A stretch of 64,000 nucleotides of DNA from Bacteroidales bacterium (GTDB lineage Bacteria; Bacteroidota; Bacteroidia; Bacteroidales; P3), in the NCBI GenBank assembly GCA_017469625.1, contig JAFUGA010000018.1:124001-188000 (forward strand), given 5' to 3'. Below the pieces are notes generated by a model that searched no databases, was not told where the DNA came from, and was given only the letters and a program-made list of their open reading frames with translations. Positions within the stretch are counted from its first letter, which is position 1. Every line of letters starts with the position of its first letter. The translations under genes were made by a program, and so were the position numbers. Of the stretch, positions 28,383-36,653 are shown piece by piece.

Positions 28383-30113
28383 ATGGCTAATTTTTTTGAT
28401 GATAATAAGGGTTTGCAGTTTCAGTTGAACAATCCTATGATGAAAGAAATCATAAGATTGAAAGAAAGAGATTATGCAGATTATGGAAAATATGATTATG
28501 CACCAAAAGATTTTGAAGATGCAATGGATTCTTATAAAAGAGTGCTTTCTCTTATTGGAGAAATAACAGGAGAAGTCCTTGCAAATAATGCTGAAAGTGT
28601 GGATAATCAAGGAGTAAGAATAGAAGATAATGCTATAATATATGCAGACGGAACAAAGGAAAACCACAAGGTTTTGACCGATGCAGGAGTTTATGGTTTG
28701 TCTTTGCCAAGACAGTACGGTGGATTAAACTTCTCGTATGTTCCTTATGTTATGGCAGCAGAAATAGTTTCTCATGGTGATTGTGGTTTTGCAAATATTT
28801 GGGGATTACAAGACTGTGCTGAAACGATATATGAGTTTGCCAATGACGAGATTAAGGACAAATATCTCCCTATGATAAACCAAGGATATACTTGTTCTAT
28901 GGACCTAACAGAGCCAGATGCTGGTTCAGATTTGCAGTCTGTACGTCTGAAAGCAACTTTTGATGAAGCAAATAATTGTTGGAGATTAAACGGAGTAAAA
29001 CGTTTTATCACTAATGGAGATGCTGATATAAAACTTGTTCTTGCTCGTTCAGAAGAAGGAACAACAGACGGTAGAGGTCTTTCTTATTTCGTTTATGATA
29101 GAAGAGATGGAGGTGTAACTATAAGAAGAACAGAGAACAAACTTGGTATTCATGGTTCACCTACAGGAGAACTTGTTTTCAACAATGCACCTGCACAACT
29201 TGTAGGAGAAAGAAAACTTGGTCTTATCAAATATGTAATGTCTTTGATGAATGGTGCTCGTCTTGGAGTAGGAGCTCAGAGTGTGGGTTTGAGTGAAGCA
29301 GCTTACCGTGAGGCTTTACAGTATGCTAATGAAAGAGAACAATTTGGCAAACCTATCATTCACTTCCAGCAAGTAAGGGAAATGCTTGCAAAGATGAGAG
29401 CAAAGACAGACGCAACACGTGCTTTGCTATATGAAACAGCACGTTGCGTGGATATGTACAAGGTTTATGAAGCCATTTCTAAGGAAAGAAAACTTGAACC
29501 AGAAGAAAGACAAATCTTAAAACAATACACACGTTTGGCAGATATGCTTACACCTATGTTAAAGTTGTTCTCTTCTGAATATGCTAATCAAAACACATAC
29601 GATTGCATACAAGTATACGGCGGTAGTGGTTTTATGAAAGACTATCCTTGCGAAAGAATGTATCGCGATGCAAGAATACTTACCATTTACGAAGGAACAT
29701 CACAACTACAAGTTGTTGCCGCAATACGTGGTGTTGTTTCTGGTGGCTATCTTAACAGAATAAAAGAATACGAACAAGTATCTCTTACAGGCGAAAATGC
29801 AAACGCTTTACAAGAACTTAGAAACATATTACTTCCTCTAAGAGAAGATTTTGAAAAATGTGTAGAAAGAATAAACGCTTTTGGTTCTACAAGTGCTGCA
29901 CACGAATTTAATTCTCGTAGATTGGTAGAAATAGCAGGTTATCTTGTAATGGCACATTTGCTTATCTTAGATTCAGACCGCGATAGTCAGTTCTTGGCTT
30001 CTGCTCGTTTGATGACAAAGATGGCACAAGAAAAGATAGCAGAACGCAAAGCCTTTATAATGAATTTTGAAGAAAAAGACTTAGAAGATTACCTTACTCT
30101 AACAGCAGAATAA
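28383..30113 (+). CDS. Acyl-CoA dehydrogenase
   Basis: A 576-residue flavoenzyme that oxidises acyl-CoA thioesters and hands electrons to the EtfAB encoded just upstream. FAD/substrate motifs include CSMDLTEPDAGSDLQSV and NEREQFGKPI. The catalytic-base region reads MYRDARILTIYEGTSQLQ. It is longer than the ~380-residue short-chain enzymes because of a C-terminal extension after about residue 460, as in long ACADs of other Bacteroidales. Chain-length preference is not evident. The operon ends at the strong hairpin at 30135. Confidence 0.92.
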   Translation: MANFFDDNKGLQFQLNNPMMKEIIRLKERDYADYGKYDYAPKDFEDAMDSYKRVLSLIGEITGEVLANNAESVDNQGVRIEDNAIIYADGTKENHKVLTDAGVYGLSLPRQYGGLNFSYVPYVMAAEIVSHGDCGFANIWGLQDCAETIYEFANDEIKDKYLPMINQGYTCSMDLTEPDAGSDLQSVRLKATFDEANNCWRLNGVKRFITNGDADIKLVLARSEEGTTDGRGLSYFVYDRRDGGVTIRRTENKLGIHGSPTGELVFNNAPAQLVGERKLGLIKYVMSLMNGARLGVGAQSVGLSEAAYREALQYANEREQFGKPIIHFQQVREMLAKMRAKTDATRALLYETARCVDMYKVYEAISKERKLEPEERQILKQYTRLADMLTPMLKLFSSEYANQNTYDCIQVYGGSGFMKDYPCERMYRDARILTIYEGTSQLQVVAAIRGVVSGGYLNRIKEYEQVSLTGENANALQELRNILLPLREDFEKCVERINAFGSTSAAHEFNSRRLVEIAGYLVMAHLLILDSDRDSQFLASARLMTKMAQEKIAERKAFIMNFEEKDLEDYLTLTAE

Positions 30114-30134
30114 AGGTAAATAACAGTCTAAAAT

Positions 30135-30166
30135 AAAAATCCGTTACCACAAAGTAACGGATTTTT
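30135..30166. terminator. Bidirectional intrinsic terminator
   Basis: AAAAATCCGTTAC at 30135-30147 pairs perfectly with 30154-30166 around a 6-nt loop. T runs flank the stem on both strands. It separates the convergent acyl-CoA dehydrogenase (plus) and the 30228 gene (minus). Confidence 0.9.
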
Positions 30167-30227
30167 TATTTGTAAGTAAATACCGAAGATTTATTTTCTT
30201 ATAAGTCCATAGTTAATTATTACCCTC

Positions 30228-31019
30228 TTATTGTTGTCGTTGGGATTGTCGCATTTGTTCATAATATTGTCTTCGTTTTTCCTCATTTTGTCTCATTTGC
30301 TCGTAATATTTCCTTCGTTTTTCTTCGCTATCCCCTATTATTGCAAGAATAAGATACACCCAGATAGGTGTTATAATGAAACATAACAATATCCAAAGTA
30401 TAGGATTTCTTCCTCTGCTTTTTGCCATCTTGTAAGGAATTAAACCAAAGAAAATAAACAATACAGGTAAAACTACTACCAACAATATTATTAGCATAAC
30501 TATACCCACAGAATTATCTTCTGTTGTTGAAGTTTTAGTAGATACTCTATCTAAAGAAATATCTTCATAATCCTTATTTGAATTAAATACTTTTTTTATA
30601 GGTTTTGCCTTTACTTTCTTTGTACTATAATCTTTTAATTCAAAATCTATTTTGAATTTTCTCGCATTTGATGGAACAAAATCTGTCTTATAATAAACAT
30701 AATTCGCACTTCTACCAAAGGCTGGTATAGTAAAAGTTTTGGAAAGTTTAGGAGGAATTTCCAAATTTATATTTATAGGTTTGTAATCCAAAACTTCCCC
30801 ATTCATATCCTTGTATATAATATTGGCAGAAAAAGAATATATGGTTGTATCTGTATTATTTTTCAAAGAGATAGTTGCTTTTATATCTGAAATATCTTGT
30901 ACAAAAGATATAACTGTAAGAGCATTTTTATTAAACTCCTTAGTTGTTTTTTCGTTATCAGCAAATGACAACCAACAACCCAATATCAAACATATATATA
31001 CAAAAACTCCTTTTTTCAT
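30228..31019 (-). CDS. Exported protein with two TM helices and a duplicated C-terminal 14-mer
   Basis: A 263-residue protein. A signal peptide (GVFVYICLILGCWLSFA) is followed by a beta-rich external domain (about 25-165) and two TM helices (about 173-196 and 207-228). The cytoplasmic tail contains two tandem copies of a 14-residue unit, EEKRRKYYEQMRQN and EEKRRQYYEQMRQS, which reflects a recent 42-bp duplication. It is the last gene of a minus-strand group of small envelope proteins and ends near the bidirectional terminator. I do not recognise a family. Confidence 0.65.
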   Translation of the reverse strand: MKKGVFVYICLILGCWLSFADNEKTTKEFNKNALTVISFVQDISDIKATISLKNNTDTTIYSFSANIIYKDMNGEVLDYKPININLEIPPKLSKTFTIPAFGRSANYVYYKTDFVPSNARKFKIDFELKDYSTKKVKAKPIKKVFNSNKDYEDISLDRVSTKTSTTEDNSVGIVMLIILLVVVLPVLFIFFGLIPYKMAKSRGRNPILWILLCFIITPIWVYLILAIIGDSEEKRRKYYEQMRQNEEKRRQYYEQMRQSQRQQ

Positions 31020-31045
31020 AATAGATTTCTTTATTTTGTGTTATT

Positions 31046-31648
31046 TCATAAATCTTCTATACCATTTTCTCTATCTATCTTTCCATTATTTTTACCTATA
31101 TAGTCTATAAGTCTATCAATATATTTTAAATTTACTTGACCATAACCTAATACATCTGAAATGCACATGGATATAAGACCACCATTTACGTAAAATGAAG
31201 TATAATATTTACATTTTCCATTTCTAACAGCAGTCATCTTTTCGTAATCTGTAGTTGGTTTTACACCGTCCCATTCTTCTTCGTCGCTCATAGGCTTTCC
31301 GTATTTTTTTATGAGCATATTTTTTATTGTTATGTAATCTGTTTGCAAATTTTTCCAATCATCTCTATAGGTAAGATATGTTGCACAGCATTGAACTTTG
31401 TTTTCACTATTTGGAAATATGAATATATTACAATTATTATGACCTGCAAACTTGCCTGTTAATACAATTAGTTTATTATCTTCTTTAACATAAATTAAAC
31501 CTTTTTGTTTCAATTTCTTTACAAATGAATTAACATTCATATCCATTGAAATACCCATAAATTTCAAATGTTCCCTGTTCTGTGCTAATAAATTTGTGTT
31601 TGATAACAGCAACACTGCACTAAATATTACCAATAATACTTTTTTCAT
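31046..31648 (-). CDS. Secreted protein, paralog of the 32298-33014 protein
   Basis: A 200-residue protein with a signal peptide (KKVLLVIFSAVLLLSNTNLLAQ) almost identical to that of the gene two places upstream. The mature start (FMGISMDMNVNSFVKKLKQKGLIYV, then LTGKFAGHNNCNIFIFP) aligns with FLGIAVDGTKTVFEQKLKNKGFVY...GQFNGRDVNVHVV in that paralog. The pair therefore arose by local duplication and then diverged. The function is unknown; the periplasm is likely. Confidence 0.65.
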   Translation of the reverse strand: MKKVLLVIFSAVLLLSNTNLLAQNREHLKFMGISMDMNVNSFVKKLKQKGLIYVKEDNKLIVLTGKFAGHNNCNIFIFPNSENKVQCCATYLTYRDDWKNLQTDYITIKNMLIKKYGKPMSDEEEWDGVKPTTDYEKMTAVRNGKCKYYTSFYVNGGLISMCISDVLGYGQVNLKYIDRLIDYIGKNNGKIDRENGIEDL

Positions 31649-31666
31649 AGTTATATACTATATTTT

Positions 31667-32281
31667 TTATAAGTTTTTCAATTCTATTGCTTTTAAAGAC
31701 ATTTCATAGATTTTATAATCATCTGACTCCATATCATAAGTTTTTATTATCTTCTTTATATCTTTGTCAAACAAATAATAAACCTTTCCAAATGTAATAT
31801 CTCCTCTATTATTCTTTGCTCTATAAGTATGAACTGCTTTAAAACCTATAAATTTCTTGCCTTGCTTTTCTAATTGTCTTCCCAACTCATCATTATTTTT
31901 CTTTATTTGCTCACCCTTTTTCTCCAATTTTGCCCTTAGTTCTGAATATTTTTCATACTCCTGTTTTGCTTCTTCATATTGATATTCACTAAGAAGAGAA
32001 CTTTTAAATGACATATCGGATTGTGCATTCTCTATCTTTGACTTTATACTTTCCATTTCCTGTGCCCACTCGTATGCTTCCATTATTATATCATAAATAA
32101 CAGGGTCATCTTGTGGAGCAAAAGCACTGTCAATTATTGTTTCCGCAGGGTCATAACTCTCTGGGTGATACAGTACTTTTTTCATATTTTCTTTTATCAA
32201 AGCATTTGCTTTCTTCTCTGGGGATTTACCGCAAGCAGTCATAAGTACAACAACTGCAAATAACAAAACTATCTTTTTCAT
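31667..32281 (-). CDS. Lipoprotein with coiled coil, unknown function
   Basis: The preferred start is the ATG at 32281, not the longer frame, because it begins directly with a lipoprotein signal (KKIVLLFAVVVLMTACGKS, Cys about 17). That gives 204 residues. A predicted coiled coil follows (EEAKQEYEKYSELRAKLEKKGEQIKKNNDELGRQLEKQGKK). The last third (FIGFKAVHTYRAKNNRGDITFGKVYYLFDKDIKKI) is beta-rich. It lies between two paralogous secreted proteins in the same minus-strand group. No family is recognised. Confidence 0.65.
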   Translation of the reverse strand: MKKIVLLFAVVVLMTACGKSPEKKANALIKENMKKVLYHPESYDPAETIIDSAFAPQDDPVIYDIIMEAYEWAQEMESIKSKIENAQSDMSFKSSLLSEYQYEEAKQEYEKYSELRAKLEKKGEQIKKNNDELGRQLEKQGKKFIGFKAVHTYRAKNNRGDITFGKVYYLFDKDIKKIIKTYDMESDDYKIYEMSLKAIELKNL

Positions 32282-32297
32282 AATATCATTTGTTTTT

Positions 32298-33014
32298 TTA
32301 TAAGTCTTCACCATTTGATTGATTTAATTCATTATCGTAATACATAAGGATTTTATAACCGCTAATAATATCATCACTTATCATAAACCAAACTTTACGA
32401 TGACGCATTCTACTCAAAGCCAACTCTATACCCATATTAAAAAAGTCTCTTTGCATTTCCTCTGTAGGATTTTCAAGTTCTTCTTCTGAATATCTTGACA
32501 AAACCATTTGCATAGCTTGTTCTTGCATAGCGACTGTATCTTGAAAAAATTTCAAATCTTCATCTGTACACTGGTAAAAAGCAGCCTCGTATCTTTTTTT
32601 ATTTACCATAATATTATATGAAATATCTTCATCATCATCTATCATATAATCTCCTGTCAAATTCATAGGAACATATTTCCCATTGTTTAAAAATTGCTGA
32701 CAAAGTTTATTAAAACGTATTTTAATATCGGTTTCACTTGAAGAAACAGCGTCTGCAACCATAACCCTATATACTTTATTGTTGTTAGTTACCACATGAA
32801 CATTAACATCTCTACCGTTAAACTGACCTTTATAACTTTTGGTAGAAGCGTTATAAACAAAACCTTTGTTTTTAAGTTTTTGTTCAAAAACAGTTTTTGT
32901 TCCATCTACTGCAATACCAAGAAACTTTGTTACTTCTTTTTTGTTTTGTGCTTGTAAATTTGCATTTGACAACAGCAACACTGCACTGAATAGTACCAAT
33001 AATACTTTTTTCAT
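32298..33014 (-). CDS. Secreted protein, paralog of the 31046-31648 protein
   Basis: A 238-residue protein with signal peptide (KKVLLVLFSAVLLLSNANLQAQ). The N-terminal domain (FLGIAVDGTKTVFEQKLKNKGFVY, GQFNGRDVNVHVV) matches the shorter paralog downstream. A C-terminal extension contains helical segments (DTVAMQEQAMQMVLSRYSEEELENP). It is the first gene of the group and lies about 110 bp downstream of a minus-strand -7 box. The function is unknown. Confidence 0.65.
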   Translation of the reverse strand: MKKVLLVLFSAVLLLSNANLQAQNKKEVTKFLGIAVDGTKTVFEQKLKNKGFVYNASTKSYKGQFNGRDVNVHVVTNNNKVYRVMVADAVSSSETDIKIRFNKLCQQFLNNGKYVPMNLTGDYMIDDDEDISYNIMVNKKRYEAAFYQCTDEDLKFFQDTVAMQEQAMQMVLSRYSEEELENPTEEMQRDFFNMGIELALSRMRHRKVWFMISDDIISGYKILMYYDNELNQSNGEDL

Positions 33015-33124
33015 TTTCTTATTCTTTTTTATTATGTTAATATTTAATTATTTATCCTTATTCTTTTACAAAAAAAATACACGAAAAAAGATTTACCTTA
33101 AATGGATAGGTAAATTATTTCGTG

Positions 33125-33132
33125 CAAATATA
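33125..33132 (-). promoter_or_regulatory. Promoter -7 box for the secreted-protein group
   Basis: The plus strand reads CAAATATA, so the minus strand carries TATATTTG, matching TAnnTTTG. It would give a leader of about 105 nt before the ATG at 33014. Confidence 0.4.
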
Positions 33133-33253
33133 TTTGTACAATCTCTTTGCGTTGTACAAAGATTATTTATAATAAATTGTGTTGTTAAATTTCTAAGATT
33201 GGTTTTATAGAAAAGACTATTTATTAACGTAATACATTGATAATAAACACATT

Positions 33254-33263
33254 CCCCCCCCCT
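33254..33263. repeat. Ten-C homopolymer in AT-rich intergenic DNA
   Basis: Ten consecutive C residues stand in a stretch otherwise made almost wholly of A and T. They lie about 120 bp upstream of the -7 box of the minus-strand secreted-protein group. Runs like this can change length by slippage. Confidence 0.9.
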
Positions 33264-33416
33264 TATAAAATTTATCTATTGTTTGGTTAATATGTTGTAT
33301 GGTCTGTGTCATTATGTATTATATTTTTATATATTTTGTGATTGCAAAGTTATAGATTTTTCTTGTTTCAACAAACTTTTTGCATAGAAAAATTTTATAC
33401 TTCTTTATTATGTTTT

Positions 33417-33501
33417 CACGAAACTTTGTTTTATTTTTCTAAAACAAAGAGATAGAATTCTAAAACAAAGTTCTACGAAATTAAAACAAAGAGATAGAAA
33501 A
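33417..33501. repeat. 21-bp repeat array, locus 4
   Basis: It begins TCACGAAACTTTGTTTTATT, then reverses to CTAAAACAAAGAGATAGAATT, CTAAAACAAAGTTCTACGAAA and TTAAAACAAAGAGATAGAAAA. It lies 180 bp downstream of ino1. The 33015-33685 gap otherwise holds only the promoter box, the C run, a terminator and AT-rich DNA. Confidence 0.9.
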
Positions 33502-33592
33502 TATTGATAATGTTATAATTACAAAGGTATAAAATAAAATAAAACAAAAAAGAAGTAGGTGTTTTGGTGTGGTAATAGTTTGTTTTGTGTTG

Positions 33593-33640
33593 GAATAAAA
33601 AACATAGGACTTTTCTTGTTAAGAAAAGAAAAGTCCTATG
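33593..33640 (-). terminator. Intrinsic terminator of the inositol-lipid operon
   Basis: CATAGGACTTTTCT (33603-33616) pairs with 33627-33640 as a perfect 14-bp stem. On the minus strand the hairpin is followed by a run of six T's. It lies 46 bp after the ino1 stop. Confidence 0.88.
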
Positions 33641-33685
33641 CAGTGTATAAGAATATAAATCTTTAAATGGATTTATACTAATAGT

Positions 33686-34843
33686 TTATTTCTTTTTTAC
33701 TTGTGGAGCAGTAAGGTCTGTCAATCTTCTTGCTGCAAGTTCTCTACATTCAAACTCAGCTGCTTCAAAAGTCATAGGTGTAGGAGGTGTTTTTTGAGTG
33801 AAAGCACTTGCTCCTCTTAGAGAACCACATATACCCATTTCTTTTGCAACTTTTAGATAACGTATAGCATCTATAACAACGCCTGCTGAATTTGGAGAAT
33901 CTATAACAGAAAGTCTTGCATCAAAAGTAACAGGAGAACCACCAAAACCTTCAAGCTCAAGATGGAAGTTTGCTACTTTGTTGTCCTTGTAGTAAGCCAT
34001 ATAGTTGCTTGGTCCAGCAAACAAGAAAGAATCTCCTACAGGTATTCCTCTAATATCGTTTTGGCAACGTATAACGTTTTCTTTTGATATTTTCTTGCTC
34101 TTAAGTCTGTTTTGGTTAAGCATATTCATAAAGTCTGTGTTTCCACCTACGTTTTCTTGAATATGACATTTTACTTTATGGCCACGAGCGAAAGCCAACT
34201 CTTGAAGCATTTGTGAAAGTATAGATGCACCAAACTGACTCTTCATATCATCGCCTATAATAGGAAGACCAGCATCTATAAATTTTTGTTCCCATTCAGG
34301 GTCTGAAGCGATGAAAACAGGTATACAGTTACAGAAAGCAACACCTGCATCTATAGCACATTGAGCATAGAATTTTACTGCTTCTTCACTTCCTACAGGC
34401 ATATAGTCTATAAGAATATCTGCTTTAGTTTCTTTCAATACTTTTACAACATCTACATCTGGAGTTTCAGTATCTACTACAAAAGTAGTGTCTTGTGGAT
34501 ATTTTTCATAATCTAACATATGTTCTGAAACACCGTCCAAAACAGGTGCTTTCATTACAACGACATCACTCTTAGGAAAGTTTTCTGGTTCTATGATGTT
34601 TATGGTACAATTTGGCTTTGCATATATTGCTTTGTCCAATGTTTGTCCCACTTTTCTTTTATCTATATCAAAGGCTGCTACTACCTCAATATCTTGTGCA
34701 GTATATCCTCCAATATTTTTTGCCATCATTCCCTCAGGTGCGTTTTCCTGTTGATGTTTAGGGTCGCTGTAATAAACCAAGCCCTGAATAAGTGCAGAGG
34801 CACAGTTTCCTATACCTGCAATTGCAATTCTTATTTTTTCCAT
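33686..34843 (-). CDS. ino1: myo-Inositol-1-phosphate synthase
   Basis: A 385-residue NAD-dependent enzyme that converts glucose-6-phosphate to inositol-3-phosphate (also named L-myo-inositol-1-phosphate). The N-terminal NAD site is IAIAGIGNCASALIQGL. Family motifs follow: IDYMPVGSEEAVKFYA, GDDMKSQFGASILSQML, NVGGNTDFMNML and SPNSAGVVIDAIRYLKVA. Length fits the short bacterial/archaeal class. It is the last gene of a six-gene minus-strand operon with a CDP-alcohol phosphotransferase and a nucleotidyltransferase, which points to inositol-lipid synthesis. Confidence 0.95.
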   Translation of the reverse strand: MEKIRIAIAGIGNCASALIQGLVYYSDPKHQQENAPEGMMAKNIGGYTAQDIEVVAAFDIDKRKVGQTLDKAIYAKPNCTINIIEPENFPKSDVVVMKAPVLDGVSEHMLDYEKYPQDTTFVVDTETPDVDVVKVLKETKADILIDYMPVGSEEAVKFYAQCAIDAGVAFCNCIPVFIASDPEWEQKFIDAGLPIIGDDMKSQFGASILSQMLQELAFARGHKVKCHIQENVGGNTDFMNMLNQNRLKSKKISKENVIRCQNDIRGIPVGDSFLFAGPSNYMAYYKDNKVANFHLELEGFGGSPVTFDARLSVIDSPNSAGVVIDAIRYLKVAKEMGICGSLRGASAFTQKTPPTPMTFEAAEFECRELAARRLTDLTAPQVKKK

Positions 34844-34909
34844 TTTAGTTTTGATTTAATATATTTTTAATTATTACTTATTACTTTATAAATTTTATAA
34901 CTATGTTTC

Positions 34910-35635
34910 TTAAACTATTATTCTTTTTAAATCAGAAATATCCGATATTATCTCATCTGCAAAAGGTGTGTTTGTAGGATTACCCATCCAACTCTTACCT
35001 TTCAACCATATGGTGGAACAACCCAACTGTTTGGCTGGAACAATATCTTTTTTATATGAGTCCCCTATCATTATAGTATCTATAGGACTTACGTTTATCT
35101 TATCTAAAGCGTATTGTAACAGTCTTTTGTCCGGTTTAGATATACCTACAATAGCACTTTCCACTACTATATCAAAATATTCTCTTATTTCAAAATCTCT
35201 AAGCACTTCTTCCAAATTGCCATAAAAGTTTGAAACCAAAGCCATTTTATATCCGAGAGAAAAATCCTTTAGCATAGGTTTCACATTCATAACATTCTGT
35301 TTAGCGAACAAATAACAACTTTCTGCTATTTCTTCTACATGACGCATAGAACTTAGTATTATACCCTGAGTTTCAAGATAATCGTATTGCAAACCAACTT
35401 TTATAAGCAAAGTATCTTTAAAATCATGCATAGATTCTACACTATGAGAAGCAGAAAGCGTCCTTTCTCCATACACATAAGCATCTCTCATCTGTTGTTC
35501 TGAAAGAAATGAGTTGTGTTTTTTATGCTCTTGTGCAAAGATATGATACCAATGCACACCATTAGTATCCAAAGTTGCACCATAATCAAAAACTAAAGCC
35601 TTGTCTTTATTTGTCTGTATTTCCATAATTTCCAA
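34910..35635 (-). CDS. HAD-superfamily hydrolase in inositol-lipid operon
   Basis: A 241-residue HAD protein. Motif I reads FDYGATLD, so the residue two after the nucleophile Asp is Gly, not the Asp usual in phosphatases. Motif II is LVSNFYGN, motif III has Lys in GISKPDKRLL, and motif IV is IMIGDSYKKDI. In this operon it could dephosphorylate an inositol-phosphate or phosphatidylinositol-phosphate intermediate, but the missing general acid makes that an open question. The N-terminus overlaps the preceding gene by 29 bp; ATG at 35626 is an alternative start. Confidence 0.8.
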   Translation of the reverse strand: MEIMEIQTNKDKALVFDYGATLDTNGVHWYHIFAQEHKKHNSFLSEQQMRDAYVYGERTLSASHSVESMHDFKDTLLIKVGLQYDYLETQGIILSSMRHVEEIAESCYLFAKQNVMNVKPMLKDFSLGYKMALVSNFYGNLEEVLRDFEIREYFDIVVESAIVGISKPDKRLLQYALDKINVSPIDTIMIGDSYKKDIVPAKQLGCSTIWLKGKSWMGNPTNTPFADEIISDISDLKRIIV

Positions 35636-36647
35636 AACGTTTTACTTTTATCATACCCATACCTATTATTATCCAAGCAAGTTCGCTTATTCTTGTAATC
35701 ATTCCTACAAAAACTCCCAATTTGCTATTGAACCCTATACAAGCCAAAGCAGCAGAAAGACTACCCTCTCTTATTCCTACCTGCATAGGAAAGATAAATA
35801 TAAGGTTTGCTATAAGAGAAGTTATTGTGCTAATGATTATAGACTCTACCATACCTATACAGAATACACCATTCACAGCCCACATTATTATCATAATCTC
35901 TGTAACGGACATTATTCTGCTAAGTGTTTCATAGAACAAAGAACGAGAAAAAGATGCTCTATGCTCGTTAAACAGTTCTTTGAATTGAGAGTCTATCTCT
36001 ATAATGGTATTATTAAATTCTTCTGTTAGTTTTTTCTTTACAAAGGTTTTTATTATAGGTATTTTTTTCAAAATATTGAAAAACCCTACTACTATTCCGT
36101 TTTTGTAGGCTCTTATCATAAAGATGATAGCAACAACACATATTACTATAAATATACAACCAAAAACAAGTATGCTTCTTCTGAAAGATGTGAGTTCTAA
36201 ACCTGAATACATGAAAAAGAAAAACAAGCAAACAAATCCTATAATCCAAAATACAAAATGAGATAATATGTGCATCATAGCATAAGTAAGTACAGAAGAA
36301 GTTGCTCTTTTGGTGCCAATATCTTTTTTCATGGCTACTATTCTATAAGGTTCGCCACCTAAAGCCATAACAGGTGTAATGTAGTTGATAGCATAACCAC
36401 TTATAGTCAGTCTAAACATTCTTAGCCACGAAACTTTTTTCTCTTGTTTGTTGTAAAAAGTTAGTTCTCTCCAAGAACAAGTATTCAAAGGGTACATCAG
36501 CAACCTTGTTGCTATTATAGGAATAATCCACCACCCTACTTTCTTAATATAAAACAAAAGTTCGCTCCACCCTAAGTTGTTTATCATCACAACTATTAGG
36601 ATAATACCTATAAAAAATAATAATATGTTTATATGTTTCTTTTTCAA
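35607..36647 (-). CDS. Lysylphosphatidylglycerol synthase TM-like (UPF0104) membrane protein
   Basis: A 346-residue integral membrane protein with about eight hydrophobic helices. The conserved family segment is YAINYITPVMALGGEPYRIVAMKKD, with RATSSVLTYAMMHILSHFVFW after it. This is the flippase-like domain found in MprF and AglD, here without a synthase domain. In operon context it may flip or modify an inositol-containing lipid. It sits 6 bp downstream of the CDP-alcohol phosphotransferase gene and overlaps the HAD gene. Confidence 0.82.
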   Translation of the reverse strand: MKKKHINILLFFIGIILIVVMINNLGWSELLFYIKKVGWWIIPIIATRLLMYPLNTCSWRELTFYNKQEKKVSWLRMFRLTISGYAINYITPVMALGGEPYRIVAMKKDIGTKRATSSVLTYAMMHILSHFVFWIIGFVCLFFFFMYSGLELTSFRRSILVFGCIFIVICVVAIIFMIRAYKNGIVVGFFNILKKIPIIKTFVKKKLTEEFNNTIIEIDSQFKELFNEHRASFSRSLFYETLSRIMSVTEIMIIMWAVNGVFCIGMVESIIISTITSLIANLIFIFPMQVGIREGSLSAALACIGFNSKLGVFVGMITRISELAWIIIGMGMIKVKRFGNYGNTDK

Positions 36648-36653
36648 AAGCAG

